NCBI GenBank assembly: GCA_017457155.1
Contig: JAFTHZ010000031.1
Location: 1-53,480, forward strand
Origin: Ruminococcus sp.
GTDB lineage: Bacteria; Bacillota; Clostridia; Oscillospirales; Acutalibacteraceae
Length of the DNA stretch: 53,480 bases
Direction of reading: 5' to 3'
A program made the translations under genes and the position numbers. The notes under the pieces were generated by a model. It did not search any database, was not told the origin of the DNA, and worked only from the letters and a program-made list of their open reading frames with translations. Every line of letters starts with the position of its first letter. The first letter of the stretch is position 1. Positions 44,407-53,474 of the stretch are shown one piece after another.

Positions 44407-45273
44407 ATGATAACAGACCGTGAGTTTGTTAGGGAGAAACTCCCCGGACGTGCTGAAGATACCAACAAGTACAGAGTAGGAACGCTAATGTGCGTATGCG
44501 GCAGCTATAAAATGGCAGGGGCGGCTGTACTGGCTGCAAGGTCTGCGCTGAGGATGGGCGCAGGTCTTGTGCGTTGTGTAGTGCCTGAGGACATATATCC
44601 CATTGTTTCCTCAGCTGTGCCCGAAGCGGTGTTTGAGATCCTCACTCAAAATGAGAGTGGCTCTATTGACAAGAGTTGTGTCAGTCGTGTAATAAGGCTT
44701 GCAAATAAATCCGACGCTGTCCTTTTGGGTTGCGGTCTGGGTTTGCATCCTGATATGCAGAGTCTGGTTCTGTCTTTGTTTTATCACGCAGAGGTTCCGC
44801 TTATAGTGGATGCAGACGGCATAAACTGTATATCAAAGCATATAAATGTACTGAAAGACAGGATTTTTCCCACCATCCTTACCCCTCACGAGGGAGAGAT
44901 GAGCAGGCTGTCAGGACTCGATGCAGAGTATATCCGCAATCATCGTGAGGAAGTTGCGGTAGAGTTTTCACGTGAGAATTCAGCAGTAGTTGTGCTCAAG
45001 GGCAAGGATACCGTCATAGCCCGCGCTGACAGAGTACCCGTTCACAACCCGACGGGTAATCCGGGAATGGCTGTTGCAGGCAGTGGAGATGTGCTGGCAG
45101 GAATGATTGCGTCTCTCGTAGCTCAGGGAGCAGACTGTGGTGACGCTGCTGCTGTGGGTGCCTTCCTTCATGGATTGGCAGGAGACATAGCCGCACAGGA
45201 GCTGACTGAATATTCCATGCTCCCGTCGGATATCATTGAGCGGATTCCCCGGGCGATTAAGGAATGTATCTGA
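44407..45273 (+). CDS. nnrD: ADP-dependent NAD(P)H-hydrate dehydratase
   Basis: 288 aa, the stand-alone dehydratase (CARKD) form without the epimerase half. The ribokinase-like fold shows the N-terminal GTLMCVCGSYKMAGAAVLAA, the middle TPHEGEMSRL and the C-terminal GNPGMAVAGSGDVLAG with the catalytic Asp. It repairs damaged S-NADHX using ADP. The epimerase NnrE is not in this window. SD GGGG precedes the ATG, 12 bp after the upstream gene. Confidence 0.9.
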   Translation: MITDREFVREKLPGRAEDTNKYRVGTLMCVCGSYKMAGAAVLAARSALRMGAGLVRCVVPEDIYPIVSSAVPEAVFEILTQNESGSIDKSCVSRVIRLANKSDAVLLGCGLGLHPDMQSLVLSLFYHAEVPLIVDADGINCISKHINVLKDRIFPTILTPHEGEMSRLSGLDAEYIRNHREEVAVEFSRENSAVVVLKGKDTVIARADRVPVHNPTGNPGMAVAGSGDVLAGMIASLVAQGADCGDAAAVGAFLHGLAGDIAAQELTEYSMLPSDIIERIPRAIKECI

Positions 45274-45317
45274 TAAACAGGAATTGAAACTTATCTTTAT
45301 CAGCATAAGAGGATTTC

Positions 45318-45812
45318 TTGAGAAAACCGTTTTTAATTTTGTTTATAACAATTATCTGCTTGTTGACAGGCTGTGAGAACAAAGAGCCTCCTGTCCCAAT
45401 AAGGGAGTTTGAGGGTCAGATGCATATTGACAAAAGCTACACAGGGGGGCAGTTTGATATTGATGCCCAAGTGAGTTTTTTATCTGAGGGTGTGGGGGAG
45501 ATATTCGTAACCTCGCCTGATGAGTTGTGTACTCTTTGCTTTAGTTGGGACGAATGCTTTGATATGAGCTACCAAGGACTCCATTGTCAGACAGAGAAAG
45601 GATACCTTCCTCATAATGCCTTTGCACAGGCTGTGTATGCTGTAATTAATGATCTGGAGGACAGTAAGTGTCAAAGCTTTTCTGAGGGTACGGCAACCTT
45701 TGTGGGAGTTTGTGAGAGCGGAGAATATACCCTCATCACAGACAGAAAGGGTTATGTACAGAATATTTCTATAGAAGAAATAAACTTATCTGCTGATTTT
45801 ACTTACAATTAA
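45318..45812 (+). CDS. hypothetical lipoprotein (164 aa)
   Basis: The start is TTG at 45318 with AAGAGGA about 5 bases upstream. The lipoprotein signal ends in LTGC (Cys19). The mature domain is beta-rich (GQMHIDKSYTGGQFDIDAQVSF) with three or four further Cys residues and resembles small clostridial lipoproteins of unknown function. It lies 44 bp after nnrD, before a shared terminator. Confidence 0.7.
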   Translation: MRKPFLILFITIICLLTGCENKEPPVPIREFEGQMHIDKSYTGGQFDIDAQVSFLSEGVGEIFVTSPDELCTLCFSWDECFDMSYQGLHCQTEKGYLPHNAFAQAVYAVINDLEDSKCQSFSEGTATFVGVCESGEYTLITDRKGYVQNISIEEINLSADFTYN

Positions 45813-45825
45813 AAATCAAAAATAA

Positions 45826-45856
45826 TAATCCCCGAGTTTACAAGCAACTCGGGGAT
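45826..45856. terminator. bidirectional terminator between the nnrD and pot operons
   Basis: Stem AATCCCCGAGTT (45826-45837) / AACTCGGGGATT (45845-45856), with A/T-rich tails on both sides. Confidence 0.88.
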
Positions 45857-45882
45857 TTTCTTTGTCTTATATCTTTTGATTA

Positions 45883-46947
45883 TTATTCTGCACCGATATC
45901 GATAAACTTCTCCTGCATGTAGTTATATACATCCTCGGATAGGTTTGAGAATGTGTAACACTTGCTCAGGTATTCTTCTGAGGGATAGATGAGTTCGTTG
46001 TTCTTCATATCATCAGACAGAAGCTCAAAGGCTGCGGTGTTTGGGGTTGAGTAGCCGATGTACTCAGCATTCGCTTTAGCAACCTCTGCCTCAAGCATAA
46101 AGTTGATGAACTTCTCTGCGCCTTCCTTGTTGTTTGCACAGGTGGGGATACACATAGAGTCCATAAACATGTTTGAGCCTTCCTCGGGGAGACAGTAGTC
46201 AAGGTCTTCGTTGTTACCCATCATTGTATAGATATCGCCTGCATAGTAGGGAGCGATTGCGGCCTGTGAGCCTTCCATCTCAGAGAATATCATATCCATA
46301 ACGTACTTCTTGACCAGAGGCTTCTGCTCAATGAGTTTATCATAAGCGTTGTCGATATCCTCTTTGGATGCGTTGGTGGGATTTCCACCTGTGAGCTGCA
46401 TAGCAATTGCCATGGCATCACGGCTGTTATTGAACATAAGGATCTCGCCGCTCAGGTCATCTCTCCAGAGATCGGAGAAACCCTTGACCTCGCCATCTAC
46501 CATGGTCTTGTTGTAGCACAGAGCCACAACACCCCAGCTGTAGGGGACAGAGAACTTGTTTTCGGGGTCGAAATCCATGTTCTTATGCTTGTCAGCGATA
46601 TTCTTGTAGTTGGGGATGTTGTCAAAGTTTATCTCCTGAATCAGGTCCTCAGCAATAAGTTTCTCGATCATATAGTCAGAGGGGATAACAACATCATAGC
46701 TGGAGTTTGAGGATGCCAGCATATTGTACAGGGTCTCGTTGGTCTCGTAGGTTGTGTAGTTGACCTTGATGTTGTACTTTTTCTCAAATTCAGCGATAAC
46801 ATCCATAGTGTCTCCGGAGCCGTCGCTGATGAACTCGCCCCAGTTGTAGACGTTGATCTCGCTGTCGTACTTCTTACATCCTCCGAGACACAGACAACAG
46901 CTCACAGTAAGTAAGCATACAATGAGTAAACAGATAATCTTTTTCAT
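45883..46947 (-). CDS. potD: spermidine/putrescine ABC transporter substrate-binding lipoprotein
   Basis: 354 aa. The lipobox LGGC (Cys24) is followed by a PotD-type type II binding fold. The start of the mature protein, EINVYNWGEFI, and the conserved VVIPSDYMIEKL and VPYSWG blocks are typical of PotD/PotF. It delivers polyamines to PotBC at the outer membrane face. Last gene of the potABCD operon, 12 bp after potC. Confidence 0.93.
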   Translation of the reverse strand: MKKIICLLIVCLLTVSCCLCLGGCKKYDSEINVYNWGEFISDGSGDTMDVIAEFEKKYNIKVNYTTYETNETLYNMLASSNSSYDVVIPSDYMIEKLIAEDLIQEINFDNIPNYKNIADKHKNMDFDPENKFSVPYSWGVVALCYNKTMVDGEVKGFSDLWRDDLSGEILMFNNSRDAMAIAMQLTGGNPTNASKEDIDNAYDKLIEQKPLVKKYVMDMIFSEMEGSQAAIAPYYAGDIYTMMGNNEDLDYCLPEEGSNMFMDSMCIPTCANNKEGAEKFINFMLEAEVAKANAEYIGYSTPNTAAFELLSDDMKNNELIYPSEEYLSKCYTFSNLSEDVYNYMQEKFIDIGAE

Positions 46948-46959
46948 TTACCTTCTCCT

Positions 46960-47760
46960 TTATTTCTGTTCTTTTTTGCTTGCGCGGATATCCCGCAGGT
47001 TTGTCAGCAGGAGAACCGTGATAATAACAACAAACAGCATGGTTGACAAGGCGCTTATCTTGGGATAGACAGGCCTTCTCAGGCTGTTGTAGATAACGAT
47101 AGGCATTGTCTGGAAGTCAGGGCCGCAGGTGAAGTAGGAGATAACAAAGTCATCCAGAGAGTATGTGAAGCTGATGAGGAATCCTGATACTATACCGGGA
47201 AGCAGCTCATAGAACACAACCTTGAAGAACGCCTGCAGCTGATTGCAGCCCAGATCCAGAGCGGCTTCATAAATATGCTTATCCATCTGGCGGATCTTGG
47301 GAGATACGGACAGGATAACATAGGGTGTACAGAAACCGATGTGTGCAAGCAGCACCGTCATAAATCCCATCTCAAAGCCGCACAGTCTTCCAAAGAAGGT
47401 GAAGAACAGCATCAATGCAAAGCCTGTTACGATTTCAGGGTTGATGATGGGAATGTTTGAAATTGTCTGAAAAATCTTTCTGGGGGCACCGCGGAAGTTG
47501 TACATTCCGATTGATGCGGTTGTTCCCAAAATTGTAGAGAAAAGAGCTGACAAGAATGCTATCACAAGAGAATTTCTCAGGCTTTGCATCAGCATCCTGT
47601 CATCAAATACCTCTTTGTACCATCTGAAGGTGAAACCATCCAGATTGGTTGCGGAGTTTGCATCGTTGAAGCTGAGCACAACAAACACCGCAATAGGAGC
47701 ATAGAGGAAAATAAAGATAAGAAGCATATAAAGCTTCTGTGGCAGGTGGATTTTTCTCAT
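46960..47760 (-). CDS. potC: spermidine/putrescine ABC transporter permease PotC
   Basis: 266 aa with six helices. The EAA motif (YEAALDLGCNQLQAFFKVVF) contacts PotA. The sequence SFNDANSATNLDGFTFRWYKEVF near the N-terminus is typical of PotC. The gene overlaps the potB stop by 4 bp (ATGA). Confidence 0.93.
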   Translation of the reverse strand: MRKIHLPQKLYMLLIFIFLYAPIAVFVVLSFNDANSATNLDGFTFRWYKEVFDDRMLMQSLRNSLVIAFLSALFSTILGTTASIGMYNFRGAPRKIFQTISNIPIINPEIVTGFALMLFFTFFGRLCGFEMGFMTVLLAHIGFCTPYVILSVSPKIRQMDKHIYEAALDLGCNQLQAFFKVVFYELLPGIVSGFLISFTYSLDDFVISYFTCGPDFQTMPIVIYNSLRRPVYPKISALSTMLFVVIITVLLLTNLRDIRASKKEQK

Positions 47761-48548
47761 ACGCCGACCGCCTCCTCATCTCCGAATTGATTGGTGATGA
47801 TAATGAACAGCAGAATGACAACCATCAGACACAGAGCAATGGCAGAGCCTGTGTTCTGGTCGGATTTGAAGTACTGTTCAATGATATCACCTATCATCTT
47901 CTTGTTTCCGCCCAGGTACTGAGCAACAAGGAAGGTGCTGGCCGAGGGTACAAATACCATTGTGATGCCCGATACTATGCCGGGTACCGACAAGGGAAAT
48001 ACCACCTTGCGGAAAACATTGAAGCCGTTCGAGCCCAGATCCTGAGCAGCTTCGATGAGGCTTTTGTCAATTTTGCTCATAACAGTGTGCAGAGGCATTA
48101 TCATGAAGGGCAGGTATTCATATACCATACCGAGAACCACAGCGCCATCGTTATCCTTCAGCTGAACATCGATTCCGATAAGATTCAGCAGGGTATCAAT
48201 GGGACCGTTGTTCTGGAGCAGAATGACCCATCCCAGAAGTCTCAGCAGAAAGTTCATCCACATGGGAACGGTGATGAGCATAATGATTATGCTTTGTGTC
48301 TTTTCGCTCATTCGGGATATCATATAGCTCATGGGATATGCCAGCAACAGACAGATAAGTGTTGACACAAGAGCTATTTCCAGTGAATACAGGAAAACTT
48401 CTCTGTACTCCCAGGCCTTGTAAAGATTGTCAAAGGTAAAATGCCCCGAAGAATCCTGAAAGGAGTTGGTTATAATCAGTATCAGAGGAACCAGCGTGAA
48501 TGCTGCCATCCATACTGCATAGGGAAGTGCAAGCTTTTTAGATCTCAT
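47757..48548 (-). CDS. potB: spermidine/putrescine ABC transporter permease PotB
   Basis: 263 aa from ATG 48548 with GGAGG 6 bases upstream. An open frame to 48644 overlaps potA and has no SD. Six helices and the EAA motif IEAAQDLGSNGFNVFRKVVF are present. It overlaps the end of potA by 11 bp, so translation is coupled. Forms the channel with PotC. Confidence 0.93.
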   Translation of the reverse strand: MRSKKLALPYAVWMAAFTLVPLILIITNSFQDSSGHFTFDNLYKAWEYREVFLYSLEIALVSTLICLLLAYPMSYMISRMSEKTQSIIIMLITVPMWMNFLLRLLGWVILLQNNGPIDTLLNLIGIDVQLKDNDGAVVLGMVYEYLPFMIMPLHTVMSKIDKSLIEAAQDLGSNGFNVFRKVVFPLSVPGIVSGITMVFVPSASTFLVAQYLGGNKKMIGDIIEQYFKSDQNTGSAIALCLMVVILLFIIITNQFGDEEAVGV

Positions 48549-49959
48549 CGCTGTCCTCCGTGTCAGGGGGAACAATCTCAAACTTTGCATCCCTGAAGTT
48601 AAAGCAGATAGGGGCATAGGTAGCAACCTGCTCATCCTGAGCACTGTGCATAATCCATTTTCTCTCGTCTGATTCGACGATTATTTCGTTGTATTCGCCT
48701 TTCCAGATAACGGATTCGATGTATACGTCTGTCAGATCACCCTCGTCCTCACCCGCAAAGCTGATGCCTGAGGGAGGTAGAGTCACGTTGAGAACAGTGT
48801 CCTTGGGGAAGTGGGCTCCCTCAACGGTGACCTCGTTTCCTTCTATCTCAAATGAGAAGGTGTTTTCTTCCTCGTTATCAGAGGTAACAGTTACGGTTAG
48901 CTCATTATCGGCGGTGGGGAACAGCTTGTTCATAATATGTATGTTATAAGGTGTGACCTTCATACCGATTTTTTTGCCTACATTTTGGGATACTGTGGAA
49001 TGAATCAGAATAATGCAGTTATTGCATTTTACTTCCATCTCATAGTGAACGCCCTTAAATACAGAGTTCACGACAATTCCGCTGATAGTTCCTTCTTCGG
49101 GGGTAGTCACTTCGATATCCTCGGGGCGGATTACAACGTCCACAGGTTTCATTTTTCCGAAGCCTGCATCCTCACACTCAAACTCTGTGCCGAGAATACG
49201 TACCTTGTAGTCGTCGATCATGGTAGCGTTGAGGATGTTTGCCTCTCCGATGAAGTCTGCGACGAAAGCATTGGCTGGTTCATTGTAAATATCAATGGGT
49301 GAACCGACCTGCTCTACCTTGCCGTTATTCATAACCACAACTCTGTCACTCATTGTGAGGGCTTCTTCCTGGTCATGGGTAACATATACGAATGTTTTCT
49401 TAGTCATTTTCTGGATGTTTTTCAGCTCGATCTGCATATCTTTTCTCAGTTTAAGATCCAGTGCGCCCAGAGGCTCGTCCAGAAGAATGATGTCAGGGTC
49501 GCAAACCAGAGCTCTGGCAATAGCAACTCGCTGTTGCTGTCCGCCGGAAAGCTTTGAGACAGATCGCTTTTCATAGCCTTTCAGGTCTACGATGGAGAGC
49601 ATCTTCTTGACCTTTTCTTTAATTTCTGCCTTGGGAAGTTTTTTGAGCTTCAGGCCGAAGGCAACATTTTCAAATACATTCAGATGGGGAAACAGTGCGT
49701 ACTTCTGAAAAACCGTGTTAACGTTTCTCTTGTTGGGAGGAGTACCATTGATGCGGTTTCCGTCGTAGTACACATCTCCGCTGTCAGGCTCCAGAAAACC
49801 GCCGATAATACGAAGCGTCGTGGTTTTGCCGCAACCTGAGGGACCGAGCAAGGTGATGAATTCCTTGTCCTTAATGTCCAGATCTATATTATTAAGTATA
49901 ACTTCGCCGTCAAAGTTAACGTTGATATTCCTGAGTGAAACAATAGATTTCTGTTCCAA
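48538..49959 (-). CDS. potA: spermidine/putrescine ABC transporter ATPase PotA, extended C-terminus
   Basis: 473 aa from TTG 49959, which has GGGGGTG 6 bases upstream; a TTG at 49986 is an alternative. The ATPase core is complete: Walker A GPSGCGKTT (39-47), signature LSGGQ (137-141), Walker B IILLDEP (157-163) and His195. A TOBE domain follows (about 275-350; VIRPEDIEV). About 120 further residues resemble a second TOBE-like unit (YIESVIWKGEYNEIIVES...CFNFRDAKFEIVP). E. coli PotA is 378 aa, so the tail is an addition that may serve regulation. First gene of its operon. Confidence 0.9.
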   Translation of the reverse strand: MEQKSIVSLRNINVNFDGEVILNNIDLDIKDKEFITLLGPSGCGKTTTLRIIGGFLEPDSGDVYYDGNRINGTPPNKRNVNTVFQKYALFPHLNVFENVAFGLKLKKLPKAEIKEKVKKMLSIVDLKGYEKRSVSKLSGGQQQRVAIARALVCDPDIILLDEPLGALDLKLRKDMQIELKNIQKMTKKTFVYVTHDQEEALTMSDRVVVMNNGKVEQVGSPIDIYNEPANAFVADFIGEANILNATMIDDYKVRILGTEFECEDAGFGKMKPVDVVIRPEDIEVTTPEEGTISGIVVNSVFKGVHYEMEVKCNNCIILIHSTVSQNVGKKIGMKVTPYNIHIMNKLFPTADNELTVTVTSDNEEENTFSFEIEGNEVTVEGAHFPKDTVLNVTLPPSGISFAGEDEGDLTDVYIESVIWKGEYNEIIVESDERKWIMHSAQDEQVATYAPICFNFRDAKFEIVPPDTEDSDEI

Positions 49960-50020
49960 AACATACACCCCCGAATATTCATTCAAAAAAGATAAAATAC
50001 AAAGTTGTACAGAATTATAC

Positions 50021-50057
50021 AGTATAGAATTATATATATTTTATGTCAATTTGTCAA
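50021..50057 (-). promoter_or_regulatory. two overlapping sigma-A promoters of potABCD
   Basis: Minus strand: TTGACA (50057-50052), 17 bp, TATAAT (50034-50029), and TTGACA (50049-50044), 17 bp, TATACT (50026-50021), offset by 8 bp. Confidence 0.75.
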
Positions 50058-50279
50058 TCAGTTTTATGCAAGGAAAAGGAGCCTTTTGGAGAGATTTGGG
50101 AGTATGGGTCGAAAATTAAACAGTTGCTTATTTTCAGAGGAAGGATTACGTTGGAGGTTCATCGGAATCCGTTGCTTTTCAAAGGTAATTGAGGGGTAAT
50201 GTAAGTGAGGATACAATTGCAAAAATTATGATTGATAAATTTAGATAAAAATTAGCCATAAATTTGTATAATTAGCACC
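50058..50279. other. intergenic region between potA and the amylase
   Basis: No gene is visible. A 17-codon frame (50066-50119) lacks a proper SD. An isolated TATAAT at 50267-50272 has no good -35. No operator, cre-like site or riboswitch was recognised. Confidence 0.4.
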
Positions 50280-50309
50280 TTGTTATTTGTTGTATTACTT
50301 TGTTATAAT
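50280..50309 (+). promoter_or_regulatory. sigma-A promoter of the amylase gene
   Basis: TTGTTA (50280-50285), 18-bp spacer, TATAAT (50304-50309). The start codon is 51 bp downstream. Confidence 0.65.
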
Positions 50310-50360
50310 GTTAATTGTAAGGGATTGCCTTATGCGAATTTACATGAAAGGAATGTTATC

Positions 50361-53279
50361 ATGAAAAGAGTAAAAAAACTCCTGTGTCTGATCCTCGCAC
50401 TGACAATGATTATGTCACTGTGTGCAGTAGGCATCACAGCACAGGCTGCTGTAGCAGACACAGCAGTAACCGGCGCAGCTTATCCCACTGCTGCTGACGA
50501 CTTCACATGGGATAACGCAACAGTCTACTTCCTTCTGACTGACCGTTTCAACAACGGTAACACTTCCAACGACCACAGCTACAATCGTGGACTTTATCAG
50601 GATGGCTCCACAGTTCCTGTAAAGCAGGTTGGTAACACAGGCATGATGAACAACGTTGCAAGCTTCCAGGGCGGTGACTTTAAGGGTATCACCCAGAAGA
50701 TCAAGGATGGTTACTTTGATGATCTGGGCGTTAACGCTATCTGGGTTGCAGGTTGGTTCGAGCAGGTTCACGGCTACGCAGTAGGTGGTGACGGTAAGAA
50801 GAGCTTTGCTCACTATGCTTACCACGGCTACTATGGTCTTGATTACTCCGAGCTTGACAAGAACTTCGGTACAGAGGCTGAGTTCAAAGAGATGATCGAT
50901 ACAGCTCACCAGCATGGTATCCGTATCGTTCTTGACGTAGTTCTCAACCACCCCGGTTACAACACAATCTACGATATGAACGAGTACAACTTCGGTACTC
51001 TCAAGAGCGGCTGGCAGAATGTATACTATAACTTCGACAGCATCAACCAGAGCAACTACCATGGTGTTATTGACTACCACGGCAACTCCAATGACTGGGG
51101 CAGATGGTGGGGCACCAACTGGATCCGTGCAGGACTTGCAGGTTACCAGGGCGGTGACGGTTCTGACCTGAAGGGTGAGGTTAACTACCTGCCTGACTTC
51201 AAGACAGAGACAACAAACACTGTTGATATTCCTCAGATCCTCAAGACAAAGTGGACAAAAGAGGGTACATACAATACAAAGGTAAGCGAGCTTAATTCTA
51301 CACTCTCCAAGTACGGCCTCGGCAACAAGACAGTTTCCAACTGCCTGGTTGCATGGTATGCACAGTGGGTTGAGCAGTATGGTGTTGACGGCTTCCGTTG
51401 TGATACAGCAAAGCACGTTGAGCAGTCCACATGGAAGAAGCTCTCTGACGCATGTACAAAGGCTCTCAAAAACTGGAGAACTGCTAATCCCAGCGCAGTT
51501 GGTGCTGATTGGGACGAGGAGTTCTGGATGACAGGTGAGAACTTTGGCCAGGGCGTTGCAAACAACAGCTATTATCAGAACGGCTTTGATTCTATGATCA
51601 ACTTCTCCTTCTCCGGTAGCAACCAGGGTAGCGGATGCGATGGTCTTAAGAAGGCAAGCAACCTGAACAACACATACGCTGATTATGCAAATCAGATCAA
51701 CAACAACCCCAACTTCAATGTTCTGACATACATTTCCTCTCATGATACAGGTCTGTGCCGTAACGATCTGTACTATCAGGGCTCTGCACTCATGCTCCTG
51801 CCCGGTGGTATTCAGATTTACTACGGTGACGAGACAAACAGACAGTATGTAGAGTGCTCTATCCACGACCACGAGAACAGAAGCTTCATGAACTGGTCCA
51901 GCATCGCAAATGCTAACAGCAACGATGCAAAGATCCTGGCTCACTGGCAGAAGGTTGGTACATTCCGTAACAACCACGTTGCAGTTGGTGCAGGTTCACA
52001 CACAAATCTTACTGCTACAAACGGTGTAGCATTCGCTCGTAACTACAGCAAGAACGGCGTTACCGATAAGGTTGCCTGCGTAGTCGGAGCAAATGCAAAC
52101 GCAAGCATCACAATCACACTCAACAACACATTCGCAAACGGCACAGTTGTTCGCAATGCATATGATGGCGCAACAGCAACAGTAGCCGGTGGCAAGGTTA
52201 CATTCAACAGTGGTGCTCACGGGACTATCCTCGTTGAGGAAGTAAAGGGTTCTACACCCACAGTACCTGTAGTTACAACAACTCAGGCTGCACCCACAAC
52301 AGTAACCACACCTGCTCCCCAGCCCACAAATCCCGTTGATCCTTCCACAAGCATCATCCGTGGTGACGCAGACCTTTCCGGTAAGGTTAACGTTAAGGAT
52401 GCAACTTCCATCCAGAAGCACATCGCTGAGCTCAGCCAGCTTTCAGCTGACGGTAAGATCGCAGCAAACGTTGACGGAAACACAACTGTTAACGTTAAGG
52501 ATGCAACTGCTATCCAGAAGTTCATCGCAGGCTATGACAATGTATATGGCATTGGTGAGCTTATCTCCGGTGGCACAGTTGATCCCCAGCCCACAACTCC
52601 CGTTGTGACTGAGCCCGTTGATACAACTCCTGATGTAACAGAGCCCATTCAGGGCGATACAATCGACCTGACAGCTATCGAGGGTCAGATTATTGTTCTC
52701 GCAAACAGCAGCTACGGCACACCTTACCAGCACTGCTGGACTGATGGCGGCGGTGCATACAACGAGTGGCCCGGTGAGGCACTTCAGCAGGCAACCGGCA
52801 GCTACTATTTTGCTATCATTCCCGATGAGGCTAACATGATCATCTTCAACGATGGCAACGGCGCCCAGACAGCTGATCTGCAGATTCCCGGTGAGTTCGC
52901 TATCTACGATATGGCATCTAACTCATGGGCAGGTTATCTCTCTGACTATGTAGACGTAACCAAGTTCCCTCTCACAGGTTTTGATGTTCCTACACCCGAT
53001 CCTACTCCCACTCCTGATCCCGATGGTAACTATATTTATCTGAAGGATGCAGCAGGTTGGGGCACAGGCTACTGCCACTCCTGGTCTTCTTCCAGCGGTA
53101 CAGCATGGCCCGGAGTACAGATGGAGTCTATGGGTAACAATCTGTACAGGATCTCCATTGACAGCACCCACACAGGCGTTGTATTCAACAATGGTAATGG
53201 TACACAGACAGGCGACCTTACTCCTCAGTACGGCATGGCATACAACAACTCCACAAATCAGTGGGAAGCTCTCAGCTGA
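50361..53279 (+). CDS. secreted MalS-like GH13 alpha-amylase with internal dockerin and two C-terminal starch-binding-like modules
   Basis: 972 aa from ATG 50361, with AAAGGA 8 bases upstream. The signal peptide ends near ITAQA. The GH13 domain (about 45-620) has DVVLNH, nucleophile Asp348 (GFRCDTAKH), acid Glu393 (WMTGENFG) and Asp462 (SSHD). Blocks such as YFLLTDRFNNG, FEQVHGY and YAYHGYYG closely match MalS of E. coli (subfamily GH13_19). A Thr/Pro linker leads to a type I dockerin (about 668-724) with two NVKDAT loops. Two modules of CBM25/26-like type follow (about 773-863 and 889-972; WPGEAL and WPGVQM with IIFNDGNG/VVFNNGNG). It hydrolyses alpha-1,4-glucans outside the cell as part of an amylosome-type complex. 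Very strong codon bias suggests high expression. Confidence 0.93.
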   Translation: MKRVKKLLCLILALTMIMSLCAVGITAQAAVADTAVTGAAYPTAADDFTWDNATVYFLLTDRFNNGNTSNDHSYNRGLYQDGSTVPVKQVGNTGMMNNVASFQGGDFKGITQKIKDGYFDDLGVNAIWVAGWFEQVHGYAVGGDGKKSFAHYAYHGYYGLDYSELDKNFGTEAEFKEMIDTAHQHGIRIVLDVVLNHPGYNTIYDMNEYNFGTLKSGWQNVYYNFDSINQSNYHGVIDYHGNSNDWGRWWGTNWIRAGLAGYQGGDGSDLKGEVNYLPDFKTETTNTVDIPQILKTKWTKEGTYNTKVSELNSTLSKYGLGNKTVSNCLVAWYAQWVEQYGVDGFRCDTAKHVEQSTWKKLSDACTKALKNWRTANPSAVGADWDEEFWMTGENFGQGVANNSYYQNGFDSMINFSFSGSNQGSGCDGLKKASNLNNTYADYANQINNNPNFNVLTYISSHDTGLCRNDLYYQGSALMLLPGGIQIYYGDETNRQYVECSIHDHENRSFMNWSSIANANSNDAKILAHWQKVGTFRNNHVAVGAGSHTNLTATNGVAFARNYSKNGVTDKVACVVGANANASITITLNNTFANGTVVRNAYDGATATVAGGKVTFNSGAHGTILVEEVKGSTPTVPVVTTTQAAPTTVTTPAPQPTNPVDPSTSIIRGDADLSGKVNVKDATSIQKHIAELSQLSADGKIAANVDGNTTVNVKDATAIQKFIAGYDNVYGIGELISGGTVDPQPTTPVVTEPVDTTPDVTEPIQGDTIDLTAIEGQIIVLANSSYGTPYQHCWTDGGGAYNEWPGEALQQATGSYYFAIIPDEANMIIFNDGNGAQTADLQIPGEFAIYDMASNSWAGYLSDYVDVTKFPLTGFDVPTPDPTPTPDPDGNYIYLKDAAGWGTGYCHSWSSSSGTAWPGVQMESMGNNLYRISIDSTHTGVVFNNGNGTQTGDLTPQYGMAYNNSTNQWEALS

Positions 53280-53309
53280 TTTTGGAATTTGTAAACTGAA
53301 TTAAACATA

Positions 53310-53346
53310 AATCCCTCACAACAACTTGTTGTGAGGGATTTTTTTG
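53310..53346 (+). terminator. intrinsic terminator of the amylase gene
   Basis: Stem AATCCCTCACAACAA (53310-53324) / TTGTTGTGAGGGATT (53326-53340), opened at the tip, followed by a T7 tract. Confidence 0.92.
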
Positions 53347-53355
53347 TATAACGAA

Positions 53356-53378
53356 AACCACGCGATAGTCGCGTGGTT
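53356..53378. repeat. perfect 10-bp hairpin, possible mobile-element end
   Basis: AACCACGCGA (53356-53365), TAG loop, TCGCGTGGTT (53369-53378). There is no T tract on either side, so it is not a typical terminator. Subterminal hairpins of this shape are typical of IS200/IS605-type ends; the assignment is tentative. Confidence 0.4.
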
Positions 53379-53423
53379 CCAAAAAGGTTAACCGATAAAC
53401 AAAAATCTCCGCTTGTGATAGAA

Positions 53424-53450
53424 TTGAAGTGACCTGCCAGTCGACTTCAA
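53424..53450 (+). promoter_or_regulatory. hairpin in the leader of the last gene
   Basis: TTGAAGTGAC (53424-53433) pairs with GTC-G-ACTTCAA (53440-53450), with one bulged G, 11 bases before the SD. A possible -10 (TAGAAT) is at 53419-53424 without a convincing -35. Confidence 0.4.
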
Positions 53451-53474
53451 AGAAAACAAACGGAGGATTTTCAA

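Noticed and set aside
50066-50119. 17-codon peptide frame upstream of the amylase
   Set aside because: No SD at a usable distance, and no repeated or conserved feature visible.
50415-51977. A 520-codon open frame on the minus strand inside the amylase gene
   Set aside because: It mirrors the amylase codon bias (few T-A stops antisense), is extremely Cys/Val-rich, has no SD, and lies wholly inside a certain gene.
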